Part shown: in pieces, positions 24,762 through 32,567 of the stretch
Layout: each line of letters opens with the position of its first letter
Numbering within the stretch: the first letter of the stretch is position 1
NCBI RefSeq assembly: GCF_009362785.1
Contig: NZ_WHNQ01000045.1
Span: forward strand, 1 to 41,822
DNA from: Paraburkholderia atlantica
Lineage (GTDB): Bacteria; Pseudomonadota; Gammaproteobacteria; Burkholderiales; Burkholderiaceae
Length of the DNA stretch: 41,822 nucleotides
Direction: 5' to 3'
Program-made: the position numbers and the translations under genes
Notes under the pieces: model-generated
Databases searched by the model: none
Seen by the model: the letters and a program-made list of their open reading frames with translations, nothing else
Told to the model about the DNA's origin: nothing

Positions 24762-25823
24762 ATGAGCCATCCCATCACGCGCCGCACGTTTCTGAAAGCT
24801 GCATCCGGTCTGCTCGTCGCTCCGTCGCTCGGCTTCGATCCGCGCGCGGCATTGGCGGCCGACGCTTGTCCCAGTGTCGTCATCGGCACGTGGGGCGGCG
24901 ATTATCTGAACCTGCTCGAACAGAACATCGGCAAGCCGATCATCGCGGCGGCCGGCGGTCGCGTCACCTACGACTCGGCGGATCAGATCGGCCGCATGAC
25001 CAAGCTGCGCGCGGAAAAGATGTCGCGGCACGGTTCGCTCGACGTCGCCTGTCTGGCCGACATCGACATGTTCGACGTCAACCGTTCAGGCGTGCTCGAA
25101 CCGCTCGACACCAAACTGGTGCCGAACTCGGCGCGCACGATCGAAGCGCTGCGCCGCCCGTATTCGATTCCGCACATCTTCAGTGCGATGGTGATCGTCT
25201 ATAACCCGGAGAAGTTTCAGGCGAAGCCCGACTCGTTCGCGGTCGCGCTCGATCCGAAACTGAAGGGACGGGTGGGCTTTTCCGACATTCTGTACAACTT
25301 CAACGTGCTGCAATCCTCACTCGCGGCCGGTCAGCACAATTGCGACACGACGGCCGGCATTCAGTTTCTGCGCGAGGTGCGCAAGCAGCAGCCGAAGGTC
25401 TATCCGTCGAACGAAGCGGTCGCGGCGGCGCTGAAAAGCGGCGAAATCTGGATGACCTGCATGTGGAAGGCGCGCGCGTTGCAGTGGAAGAAAGGCGGCG
25501 TGCCGGTCGATTACGCATTCCCGAAAGAGGGCGGTGTGCCGGTCACGTTCGAAGCCGCCGTGGCGAAGAATGCCCCATCGCGCGCGTGCGGCTTCAATTA
25601 TCTGAACGCGATGCTGGATGCGCGTGCGCAGATCGGCTTCGCTGAGACGATGGGCTATGCGCCGACCGTCACCGATGCGGCCTTGCCGCCGACGCTGCAA
25701 CAGAGCGTCGGCTTCACCAATGCCGAACTCGATCGCCTCGTGAAAGTCGACTACGCGCGTTTCACCGCGGGAAAACCGGCGCTGCTCGATTTCTGGAACA
25801 AGGAATTCAAGCCGGGACTTTGA
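24762..25823 (+). CDS. Periplasmic substrate-binding protein, PotD/opine type
   Basis: A 353-residue binding protein of the polyamine/opine importer class (SBP family 1/8). The N-terminus MSHPITRRTFLKAASGLLVAP carries a twin-arginine-like export signal ending near AALAAD. Mature motifs include VVIGTWGGDYLNLLEQNIGKP, IPHIFSAMVIVYNPEKF and NAMLDARAQIGFAETMGYAPT. GGDY at the N-terminus resembles SBPs for opines and polyamine conjugates rather than free putrescine. AAGGA precedes the ATG. A decayed copy of its residues around GVPVDYAFPKEGG lies about 4.5 kb downstream at 30290-30403. Confidence 0.9.
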   Translation: MSHPITRRTFLKAASGLLVAPSLGFDPRAALAADACPSVVIGTWGGDYLNLLEQNIGKPIIAAAGGRVTYDSADQIGRMTKLRAEKMSRHGSLDVACLADIDMFDVNRSGVLEPLDTKLVPNSARTIEALRRPYSIPHIFSAMVIVYNPEKFQAKPDSFAVALDPKLKGRVGFSDILYNFNVLQSSLAAGQHNCDTTAGIQFLREVRKQQPKVYPSNEAVAAALKSGEIWMTCMWKARALQWKKGGVPVDYAFPKEGGVPVTFEAAVAKNAPSRACGFNYLNAMLDARAQIGFAETMGYAPTVTDAALPPTLQQSVGFTNAELDRLVKVDYARFTAGKPALLDFWNKEFKPGL

Positions 25824-25826
25824 ACC

Positions 25827-26714
25827 ATGACGACGAGCGCACTGAATGCCGCGCCGCGGCGCCGCGATTACGCCGGGGGCCTGCTCGCAACGCCTGCCGT
25901 GTTGGTCGTGTTATTCGTGATCGTGCTGCCGGGCGTGCAACTGGTGCGCTACAGCTTCAATCATTTCGACTCGGTCCAGATGATGCAGGCGGCGTTCACG
26001 CTCGACAACTACGTCCAGTTTCTGACCGATCCGTACTACCACGCGGTGCTGTGGACCACGATCAAGGTGGCCGCGCTGTGCACGGCGCTGTCGCTCGTGC
26101 TCGGTTTTCCGGTCGCCTATGTGCTCGCTAAAACGCAGAGCCGCTACAAGAGCCAGCTGGTGATGCTGCTGGTGTTTCCGCTGCTGGTCGGCAACGTCGT
26201 GCGCGCGGCGGGTTGGATGGTCATGCTCGGCAACGCGGGTTTCGTCAATGCGACGCTGATCGCGCTCGGCGTCGTCGATCAACCGGTGCGGCTGCTGTAT
26301 ACGCCGTTCGCAGTGGTGGCCGGCACCACCGCCGTGGTGTTGCCGTACATGATCCTGACGTTACAGAGCGTGCTCGAAGGCCTCGATTTTTCGATCGAGG
26401 AAGCCGCACGCAATCTTGGCGCGAGCTTCGCTCAGACGCTCGCGCGCGTCGTGCTGCCGATCGCGGCGCCCGGCGTCGCGGCCGGCACGATGCTCGTGTT
26501 CATTCTGTGCATGAACGCATACGCGACGCCGGTTCTGCTCGGCGGCACCGGCATCACGATGATGACGCCGGCGATCTACGACCAGATCGCCAAGGCCAAC
26601 AACTGGCCGTTCGGGGCCGTGCTGTCGCTCGTATCGATGGTCGTCACGTTTGCGCTGGCGCTGTTGTCGCACTGGATCATCCAGCGGCGCTACGCGAAGA
26701 CGATGATGACCTGA
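25827..26714 (+). CDS. ABC importer permease, PotB-like
   Basis: A 295-residue inner-membrane permease, partner of the PotC-like protein. Six membrane segments are predicted, beginning ATPAVLVVLFVIVLPGVQLVRYSF. The EAA loop reads EEAARNLGASFAQTLARVVLP. The C-terminal half contains LGGTGITMMTPAIYDQI, frequently seen in this family. It starts 3 nt after the binding-protein stop. The gene order places this permease after, not before, the ATPase, as in many proteobacterial opine-type clusters. Confidence 0.92.
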   Translation: MTTSALNAAPRRRDYAGGLLATPAVLVVLFVIVLPGVQLVRYSFNHFDSVQMMQAAFTLDNYVQFLTDPYYHAVLWTTIKVAALCTALSLVLGFPVAYVLAKTQSRYKSQLVMLLVFPLLVGNVVRAAGWMVMLGNAGFVNATLIALGVVDQPVRLLYTPFAVVAGTTAVVLPYMILTLQSVLEGLDFSIEEAARNLGASFAQTLARVVLPIAAPGVAAGTMLVFILCMNAYATPVLLGGTGITMMTPAIYDQIAKANNWPFGAVLSLVSMVVTFALALLSHWIIQRRYAKTMMT

Positions 26715-26786
26715 ACTGGCAGGGCGCGCCGCGGGCTCGTGTGTGGATGCGCCTCTCTTCAATTCTTTTTACTGAAGGAATCATAG

Positions 26787-27977
26787 ATGCCGATCCTCAC
26801 CGAAAAGACTCGCGCTTACCGTCATGACCTGATGCAAAAACTGATGCAACGTCAGCGGGTCGATGCGCTGATCTTCACGTCCGCCGACTTCTTCCAGTGG
26901 GCGACCAATTTCCATGTCGACGTGCAGACCTGGGAGCGGCCGATCGCGGTGTGCGTGCCGCTGTCCGGCGAGCCGTTTGCGATCATGAACGAGCTGTCGA
27001 CACATCACGTGATGATGGCGCGCGAGCGCGGGCATCTGTGGCTCGACGATATCTCGTTCTATTCCGAGCATCCGCGCGTGGTCGAGCGGCAGCCGCTGCT
27101 CGCGGAAGTCCCGGAGCTGATCGCCGCGCGTTTGCGCGCCGCCGGGCTTGGCGCATCGCGAATCGGCGTCGAAGCCGCGGGTGGTCCGCTCGGCCGTGCG
27201 GCATCGCTGTTGCCGGACGCGAAATTCCTGCCGATGCTCGCCGAGCTGCGCTCGTTGCGCTGGGTCAAGCACCTGGAGGAGATCGCCGTGATGCGGGCCG
27301 CCGCGAGCCTCGCCGATTGGGTGCAGGAGCAATATCGCGAGAACATCCGCCCCGGACGGCTCGTGCAGGAACTCGACTATCAGATGGCCGCGCTGATGGT
27401 GACCGAAGGCGCGCGCCGCTTTCCCGGCGAGAACCTCGAAGTGATGCGTTGCTGGACCTTGTCGGGACCGGCATCGGCGTCGCCGCATGGCGACGGTGCG
27501 TCGTGCGGCGCGAAGATCAAGGCGGGCGACGGTCTCGTCAATATCGTGATTCCGCGTTTGAACGGTCTCGTGATCGAGAACGAGCGCACCTGGTTCTGCG
27601 GCAAGCCGAGCACCGAGCAGGCGCGTTTTCATGAGGTCGCGCGCGCGGCCAACGAGGCGGCCGTCGCGGCGGCCGTCACCGGTCAGCCGGTGTCGGGTAT
27701 CGATGCGGCCGCGCAGGCGGTGATCGAGCAGGCCGGCTGCGCGAAGTACATCCGGCATCGCACCGGGCATGGCATGGGCATCATCGGTCACGAGTATCCG
27801 GACGACATGGCGTTCAATCACCGCGCGCTGCTCGACAACGAGGTCTACTCGGCGGAGCCCGGCATCTATGTGTACGGCCTCGGCGGCTTCCGGCTCGACG
27901 ATTCGGTCGTAACCGGTCCTACGCCCGAGCTGCTGACGAAGACCCCGCGCACGCTCGCGCACGCGACCATCGATTGA
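26787..27977 (+). CDS. M24-fold hydrolase with non-canonical metal site (creatinase/DoeA-like)
   Basis: A 396-residue cytoplasmic protein with the creatinase N-terminal domain (residues 1-150) and pita-bread M24 catalytic domain (about 165-390). Classic prolidases bind two metals through D, D, H, E, E. Here H328 (TGHGMG) and E357 (SAEPGIY) remain. The first Asp position is N252/I255 territory (VNIVIPRLNG), the second is E264 (IENERT) and the last Glu is D371 (FRLDDS). Creatinase shares this fold without metals, and ectoine hydrolase DoeA belongs to the same broad group. It therefore probably cleaves an amide, amidine or C-N bond of the imported compound rather than Xaa-Pro peptides. AAGGAA precedes the ATG. 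Confidence 0.82.
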   Translation: MPILTEKTRAYRHDLMQKLMQRQRVDALIFTSADFFQWATNFHVDVQTWERPIAVCVPLSGEPFAIMNELSTHHVMMARERGHLWLDDISFYSEHPRVVERQPLLAEVPELIAARLRAAGLGASRIGVEAAGGPLGRAASLLPDAKFLPMLAELRSLRWVKHLEEIAVMRAAASLADWVQEQYRENIRPGRLVQELDYQMAALMVTEGARRFPGENLEVMRCWTLSGPASASPHGDGASCGAKIKAGDGLVNIVIPRLNGLVIENERTWFCGKPSTEQARFHEVARAANEAAVAAAVTGQPVSGIDAAAQAVIEQAGCAKYIRHRTGHGMGIIGHEYPDDMAFNHRALLDNEVYSAEPGIYVYGLGGFRLDDSVVTGPTPELLTKTPRTLAHATID

Positions 27978-28040
27978 GTCGCGCGGCTCGCGACACCCTT
28001 CAACGTTGCAGATGCCCCGGACCTGGAACCGGGAGGAGAG

Positions 28041-29291
28041 ATGATGGAGTCGATTCTGTTCTCGCACTGCGCGCTGCTCGACCCGGTTGCCGGCGAGTTG
28101 CGCGACGACCACGCGGTGCTGGTGGAAAACGGACGCATCAAGGAAGTCTCGGATCGGCCGATCCGTACCGCGTCCGCGCGCGAAATCGACGTGCGCGGCA
28201 AGACGCTGATGCCTGGCCTGATCGATTTGCACGTGCATGTGCATGCGACGCAGCTCAATCTCGCGGCACAGGTGAACCTGCCGAACGTGCTGGTCACGCT
28301 GAAGTCGTTGCCGTTGTTGCAAGGCATGCTAAGACGTGGTTTCACGACGGTGCGCGATGCGGGCGGCGCGGGTTTCGCACTCAAACAGGCGTTGGAACAG
28401 GGGCTGGCGGAAGGTCCGCGGCTCTTCGTGTCGGGCCGCGCGATCAGCCAGACCGGCGGACACGGCGACATGCGCGGCCGCAGCGACTATATCGGCACCG
28501 ATAGCCCATGCGCGTGTTGCGCGCGGGTCGGCGCGATATCGCGTGTCGCTGACGGCGTCGATGCGGTGCGTCGCGCGGTGCGTGAAGAACTGCAGATGGG
28601 CGCCGACCAGATCAAGATCATGGCGTCGGGCGGCGTCGCGTCGCCCACCGATCCCGTTGGTGCATGGGGCTATTCGGAAGACGAGATCAGGGCGATCGTC
28701 CACGAGGCGCGGGCGCGCGGCACCTACGTGCTCGCGCATGCGTACACGGCCGAGGCGATCGCGCGCGCGGTCCGCTGTGGGGTCCGTACGATCGAGCATG
28801 GCAACCTGGTCGACGAAACGGCCGCGCGCGTGATGGCCGAGCACGGCGCGTTCGCGGTGCCGACGCTCGTCACCTACGACGCGCTCGCGAACGAAGGCGA
28901 AGCGCTCGGTCTCCCCGCCGACAGCGTCGCGAAGATCGAGAGCGTGCGTCAGGCGGGCCTGCGTTCGCTCGAAATCTTCCGCGCGGCAGGGGTGCCGATG
29001 GGCTTCGGCAGCGATCTGCTGGGCGAATCGCAGCGTCTGCAAAGCGATGAATTCCGCTTACGCAGCGAAGTGCTGTCGCCGCTCGAGATCCTGCGCAGCG
29101 CGACGGTGGTCGGCGCGCAGGTGCTCGGTCAGGTCGGGCAGCTCGGGCAGATCACGGCAGGCGCGCACGCCGACATGCTGGTCGTCGACGGCAATCCGCT
29201 TGCGTCGCTCGACTGTCTGCTGGGGCAGGGTGAACGCATTCCGGTCGTGATGAAGGGCGGTAAAATCCACGCCTTTGATTTGCCGGCGTGA
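28041..29291 (+). CDS. Metal-dependent amidohydrolase (imidazolonepropionase / Xaa-dipeptidase-like)
   Basis: A 416-residue TIM-barrel amidohydrolase of the COG1228 group. The binuclear-metal ligands are all visible: H64 and H66 (DLHVHVH), probable carboxylated K192 (QIKIMASGG), H233 (AHAY), H253 (EHGN) and D325 (FGSDLL). Relatives hydrolyse Xaa-Pro or Xaa-Arg dipeptides, imidazolone rings or related cyclic amides. A Cys-rich loop, SPCACCARVG near residue 156, is notable. GGGAGGAGAG gives a strong ribosome site. It follows the M24 hydrolase by 63 nt, so the two enzymes probably act in sequence on one imported substrate. Confidence 0.85.
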   Translation: MMESILFSHCALLDPVAGELRDDHAVLVENGRIKEVSDRPIRTASAREIDVRGKTLMPGLIDLHVHVHATQLNLAAQVNLPNVLVTLKSLPLLQGMLRRGFTTVRDAGGAGFALKQALEQGLAEGPRLFVSGRAISQTGGHGDMRGRSDYIGTDSPCACCARVGAISRVADGVDAVRRAVREELQMGADQIKIMASGGVASPTDPVGAWGYSEDEIRAIVHEARARGTYVLAHAYTAEAIARAVRCGVRTIEHGNLVDETAARVMAEHGAFAVPTLVTYDALANEGEALGLPADSVAKIESVRQAGLRSLEIFRAAGVPMGFGSDLLGESQRLQSDEFRLRSEVLSPLEILRSATVVGAQVLGQVGQLGQITAGAHADMLVVDGNPLASLDCLLGQGERIPVVMKGGKIHAFDLPA

Positions 29292-29365
29292 CATGCGCAG
29301 CGCTGCCTTGCGAGCGAGGTTGACAGCGGGGGGCGCCGGCGGCCCATGGAATCCGGAGAGAACGG

Positions 29366-30286
29366 ATGGACTTTCGGCACATCGACGCATTCAGGGCGCT
29401 GATGCTCACCCGCACGACGACCCGCGCCGCGCAGGTCATCGGCACTTCGCAGTCGGGCATCAGCCGTCTGATTACCGACCTGGAGCGCTTGACCAGTTTG
29501 ACGCTGTTCGATCGCAGCCGCGGACGGCTCGAACCGACCGTCGAAGCGCTGGCGCTGTTCGAGGAAGTCGAGCGGCGTTATGCGGGGCTGAACAACATCC
29601 GCGAGTTCGCGCTGAGCTTGCGCAATCCGTCGACCGCGGTGATTCGCGTGGGTTCGGTCGTGTCGTTCGGGCTCGGCTACTTCGCGCGTGTCGTCGCGAA
29701 CTTTCATCGGCGGCATCCGGCCGTGCAGATTGCGTTGACGACTGGCGCGTCGTCGCTGATTCGCGATCAGGTGGTGTCACGTCAACTCGCGCTCGGTCTC
29801 GTCACGAATACGGTCGACGTGACCGGCACCGATTCGACCGCGTTCGCGCAGCTCGACGCGATCTGCGCGTTGCCGGCCGGTCATCCGCTGGGCAAGCGCA
29901 AGGTCATCAAGGTGTCCGATCTGCGGAATCAGCCGATCGTGTCATACGATCTGCCCGACCTCGTGCGCTGGGGCATGGATCAGGTGTTCGCGACCGGTCA
30001 GTTGCAATCGCAAGTGGTGGCGATCGCGCCGTATTCGGTCAACATCGCGACGATGGTCAAGGAGGGGCTGGGCATCGGTTTGCTGCATCCGGTGTCGGCG
30101 TACGACTTTCTCGACTCGAATCTGATCCTGCGCCGCTTCGAGCACGCGATGCCTTTCTACACGCTGAAGATCACGCCGCATGGCGCCGCACCGGCTCCGC
30201 ATCTCGACGAATTGTCGAAGGTGATGGAGCAGACGCTCGAAGAAGTGCTGGCGGCCGTGAATGCGCGTTTGACTGCCGCGAGTTGA
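29366..30286 (+). CDS. LysR-type regulator, OccR/NocR-like
   Basis: A 306-residue LysR-type regulator. The N-terminal helix-turn-helix region reads MDFRHIDAFRALMLTRTTTRAAQ, then VIGTSQSGISRLITDLERLTSLTLFDR. The stretch FEEVERRYAGLNNI that follows resembles the octopine/nopaline regulators OccR and NocR. The effector domain starts near residue 93 (IRVGSVVSFGLGYFARVV). GGAGAG precedes the ATG. It lies on the same strand after the amidohydrolase rather than divergent. It probably controls the importer-hydrolase operon through the inverted repeats near 22693-22744, with the imported compound as inducer. Confidence 0.88.
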   Translation: MDFRHIDAFRALMLTRTTTRAAQVIGTSQSGISRLITDLERLTSLTLFDRSRGRLEPTVEALALFEEVERRYAGLNNIREFALSLRNPSTAVIRVGSVVSFGLGYFARVVANFHRRHPAVQIALTTGASSLIRDQVVSRQLALGLVTNTVDVTGTDSTAFAQLDAICALPAGHPLGKRKVIKVSDLRNQPIVSYDLPDLVRWGMDQVFATGQLQSQVVAIAPYSVNIATMVKEGLGIGLLHPVSAYDFLDSNLILRRFEHAMPFYTLKITPHGAAPAPHLDELSKVMEQTLEEVLAAVNARLTAAS

Positions 30287-30289
30287 ACT

Positions 30290-30403
30290 CCGGTCGACTA
30301 CGTGTTCCCGAAGGAGGGCGCATTGCCGGCCACGTTCGAGGCCGCCGTCACTGCTGGCAGCAAGTCGTCCGCGTGCGCGTTTCCGTATGGACGCCAGGCA
30401 TGA
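30290..30403 (+). pseudogene. Relic of an ABC substrate-binding protein gene
   Basis: A 37-codon frame immediately after the LysR stop reads PVDYVFPKEGALPATFEAAV, then TAGSKSSACAFPYG, and stops. It aligns without gaps to PVDYAFPKEGGVPVTFEAAV and the following residues of the binding protein at 24762-25823, with about 20 of 35 residues identical. There is no start codon, no signal peptide and no flanking homology, so this is a fragment of a diverged paralogue. The sequence after it to 30542 contains a further short frame (ELIQISERAPQSKRIAMQIYTDV) that I do not recognise. Confidence 0.75.
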
Positions 30404-30542
30404 CGCAGCCGGAGCGCCATGCTTGCGAGCTGATCCAGATCTCGGAGCGCGCGCCGCAGAGCAAGCGGATCGCGATGCAGATTTATACCGACGTGTGAGG
30501 GTGACGAGCACCAATGCATCAGCCGTATCCCAGCAGCGCCGC

Positions 30543-31253
30543 CTAAGGCGTGCGCTGCCCGCCCGTAATCACCCGCTCCAACGACAGCTTCAAGTGGCGC
30601 TGCATCGCCGCCTGCGCCTGCAGCGGATCATGCGCTTCCAACGCTTCCAGAATCACCAGATGTTCTTCAGGCACGGCGCCCCAAGTCGTTTCGTTTTCGA
30701 AGTGGCCGCGAAGCTTTTCCGACAGCGGACTATGCCGCGCATCGAATAGCGAGCTGACGGTGCGCACCAGCACTTCGTTGCCGGACATCTGCGCGATTGC
30801 CAGATGGAACGCACGATCGGCCGCGACTGGAATTCTGCCGGCCTTCACTTCGCGCTCCATCTCGTTGTAGATCGCGCGCAGCATCTTCAGGTCCTTCGGT
30901 TTGCAGAACGGTGCGACGCTCGCGATGATCGAGCCTTCGATCAGGCAGCGCGCGCCGAGGATGTCGAGCAGGCTATCGCCGAGTTCGGCCTGCGACAGCG
31001 ACGCATCACTCTGCGCGGACGGCGTCGCGCACAGATAGACGCCCGAGCCCATGCGAATCTCGACGAGCCCCTCCAGTTCCAGCGCGACCAGCGCCTCGCG
31101 CACCGACGGCCGCGATACGCCGAGCGTCTCCGCCAGCGCGCGCTCGGGCGGCAGGCGGCCGTTGGGCGCGAACTGCGGCTGAGCAATCAGAACGCGCAAT
31201 TTTTCCGCGATCTGAAGATAGAGACGGCGCGTGTCGGCAGGTTTGGTGTTCAC
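30543..31253 (-). CDS. GntR-family repressor, FadR/UxuR subgroup
   Basis: A 236-residue GntR regulator. The winged helix occupies residues 10-75 (LYLQIAEKLRVLI, LPPERALAETLGVSRPSVREAL, LEGLVEIRMGSGVYL). The C-terminal FCD-type all-helical domain has the metal/ligand residues seen in FadR-subgroup proteins (DRAFHLAIAQMSGN, HLKLSLERV). The start is a GTG at 31253 with GGGAA upstream. It diverges from the sugar-acid operon, and two operators matching the uronate-regulator half-site AAATTGG lie between them. It probably represses both directions until a sugar-acid intermediate binds. Confidence 0.88.
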   Translation of the reverse strand: MNTKPADTRRLYLQIAEKLRVLIAQPQFAPNGRLPPERALAETLGVSRPSVREALVALELEGLVEIRMGSGVYLCATPSAQSDASLSQAELGDSLLDILGARCLIEGSIIASVAPFCKPKDLKMLRAIYNEMEREVKAGRIPVAADRAFHLAIAQMSGNEVLVRTVSSLFDARHSPLSEKLRGHFENETTWGAVPEEHLVILEALEAHDPLQAQAAMQRHLKLSLERVITGGQRTP

Positions 31254-31389
31254 GAAACAAATTCCCGGCAATGGAGCTTGTGCAAGCCCGATAGGGCGAG
31301 CGCCGATTGTAGATCGAAGCGCCCGGTGCGCAAATCGCGCGCGTTCGGCGGCGCCCTGGCAGCATTCGGGGTTTCCCCCAACTCCGTGC

Positions 31390-31408
31390 AAATTGGCTTG
31401 ACCAGTAT
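31390..31408. promoter_or_regulatory. GntR (UxuR/ExuR-like) operator, site 1
   Basis: AAATTGG-N5-CCAGTAT is an imperfect inverted repeat whose left half equals the ExuR/UxuR half-site AAATTGG. It overlaps TTGACC (31398-31403), a plausible -35 for the plus-strand operon, and the -10 of the minus-strand repressor gene. Confidence 0.6.
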
Positions 31409-31431
31409 CGCATGTGCCGTTACTTTTGCAA
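31404..31431 (-). promoter_or_regulatory. Candidate promoter of the GntR gene
   Basis: Read on the minus strand, TTGCAA (31431-31426) and GATACT (31409-31404) are spaced by 16 bp, each matching sigma-70 consensus at 4/6. It is flanked and overlapped by both GntR operators, consistent with autorepression. A divergent plus-strand pair, TTGACC and TACTTT (31421-31426), overlaps it. Confidence 0.4.
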
Positions 31432-31448
31432 ATTGGTAAGGCCAGATT
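31430..31448. promoter_or_regulatory. GntR (UxuR/ExuR-like) operator, site 2
   Basis: AAATTGG-N5-CCAGATT repeats the layout of site 1 exactly 40 bp further right, about four helical turns. Both sites are also preceded by TGC. The spacing would let two dimers bind the same DNA face or form a small loop. Confidence 0.6.
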
Positions 31449-31518
31449 GACGCCAAGTAGACGCCAGGCGAGCAGCCCTGCGGGCCGCTCCGCTCCCCGA
31501 TACCCGATCAATTCCTCC

Positions 31519-32547
31519 ATGACGATGAAGACAGTCATTTGCGAACAACCCGGCCAGCTCGCGCTCACCGAGCGCGCGATGCCGAACGCCGGCCCTGACG
31601 ACGTGCTGATCCGCATCCGCCGAGTCGGCATCTGCGGCACCGACTTCCATATCTTCACCGGCAATCAGCCGTACCTGTCGTATCCGCGCGTGATGGGCCA
31701 CGAGCTTGCCGGCATCGTCGAAGCGGCGCCGGCCGGCGCGCGCGTCGCGGCCGGCGACCAGGTGTACGTGATGCCGTATCTGTCGTGCGGGCGCTGCGTG
31801 GCCTGCCGCGCGGGCAAGGGCAACTGCTGCGTGAACATCCGCGTGCTCGGCGTCCATACCGACGGCGGCATGACCGAGTACCTTGCGGTACCGCAGGCGT
31901 TCGTCTTCAAGGCCGACGGCGTGACGCTCGACCAAGCCGCGATGCTCGAGTTCCTGGCGATCGGCGCACACGCGGTCGCGCGCGCCGACGTGCAGGCCGG
32001 GCAGCGCGTGCTGGTAGTTGGGGCCGGGCCGATCGGCATGGCCGCGACGATCTTCGCGAAACTGCGCGGCGCCGAGGTCAGCGTGCTCGATGGCCGCGCC
32101 GACCGCCTGTCCGTGTGCGCCGGCGCATTGCAGGCGGATCACACGGTGCTGCTCGACACCACGGAGGCCGCGACCGATGCCGCCCAACTCGCGGCACTGA
32201 CCGACAACGAGTTTTTCGACGTGGTGTTCGACGCGACCGGCAACGTGAAGGCGATGGAGCGCGGGCTGCAGTTCGTCGCGCATGGCGGCAAGTACGTGCT
32301 GGTGTCGATCGTCAGCGAGCGCATTTCGTTTGCCGATCCCGAGTTCCACAAGCGCGAGACGACCTTGCTCGCGAGCCGCAACGCGACCGTCGCCGACTTC
32401 GAAACGGTGCTCGAAGCGATGCGCGCCGGCAAGATCCCGACGGCCGCGCTCAATACGCACGTGGTCGAACTCGCCAATCTGCCGGGCGAATTTCCCAAGC
32501 TGCTGAAACCGGATGCCGGCGTCATCAAGGCGCTGGTGGCCTGTTGA
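31519..32547 (+). CDS. Zinc-dependent sugar-acid dehydrogenase (L-galactonate/idonate 5-dehydrogenase-like)
   Basis: A 342-residue medium-chain zinc dehydrogenase. The catalytic zinc site is seen as GICGTDFHIF and GHELAG, and the structural zinc cysteines as CGRCVACRAGKGNCC. NAD(P) binding is at VVGAGPIGMAA near residue 170. Relatives oxidise L-galactonate, L-gulonate or L-idonate at C5. With the following mannitol-dehydrogenase-family and UxaA-type genes, oxidation of L-galactonate to D-tagaturonate, as by E. coli LgoD, is the best guess. The start is the ATG at 31519 (MTMKTVICEQ), 70 nt past the second GntR operator; no strong ribosome site is seen. Confidence 0.82.
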   Translation: MTMKTVICEQPGQLALTERAMPNAGPDDVLIRIRRVGICGTDFHIFTGNQPYLSYPRVMGHELAGIVEAAPAGARVAAGDQVYVMPYLSCGRCVACRAGKGNCCVNIRVLGVHTDGGMTEYLAVPQAFVFKADGVTLDQAAMLEFLAIGAHAVARADVQAGQRVLVVGAGPIGMAATIFAKLRGAEVSVLDGRADRLSVCAGALQADHTVLLDTTEAATDAAQLAALTDNEFFDVVFDATGNVKAMERGLQFVAHGGKYVLVSIVSERISFADPEFHKRETTLLASRNATVADFETVLEAMRAGKIPTAALNTHVVELANLPGEFPKLLKPDAGVIKALVAC

Positions 32548-32567
32548 GCGAGCGGGGATAACGGACG

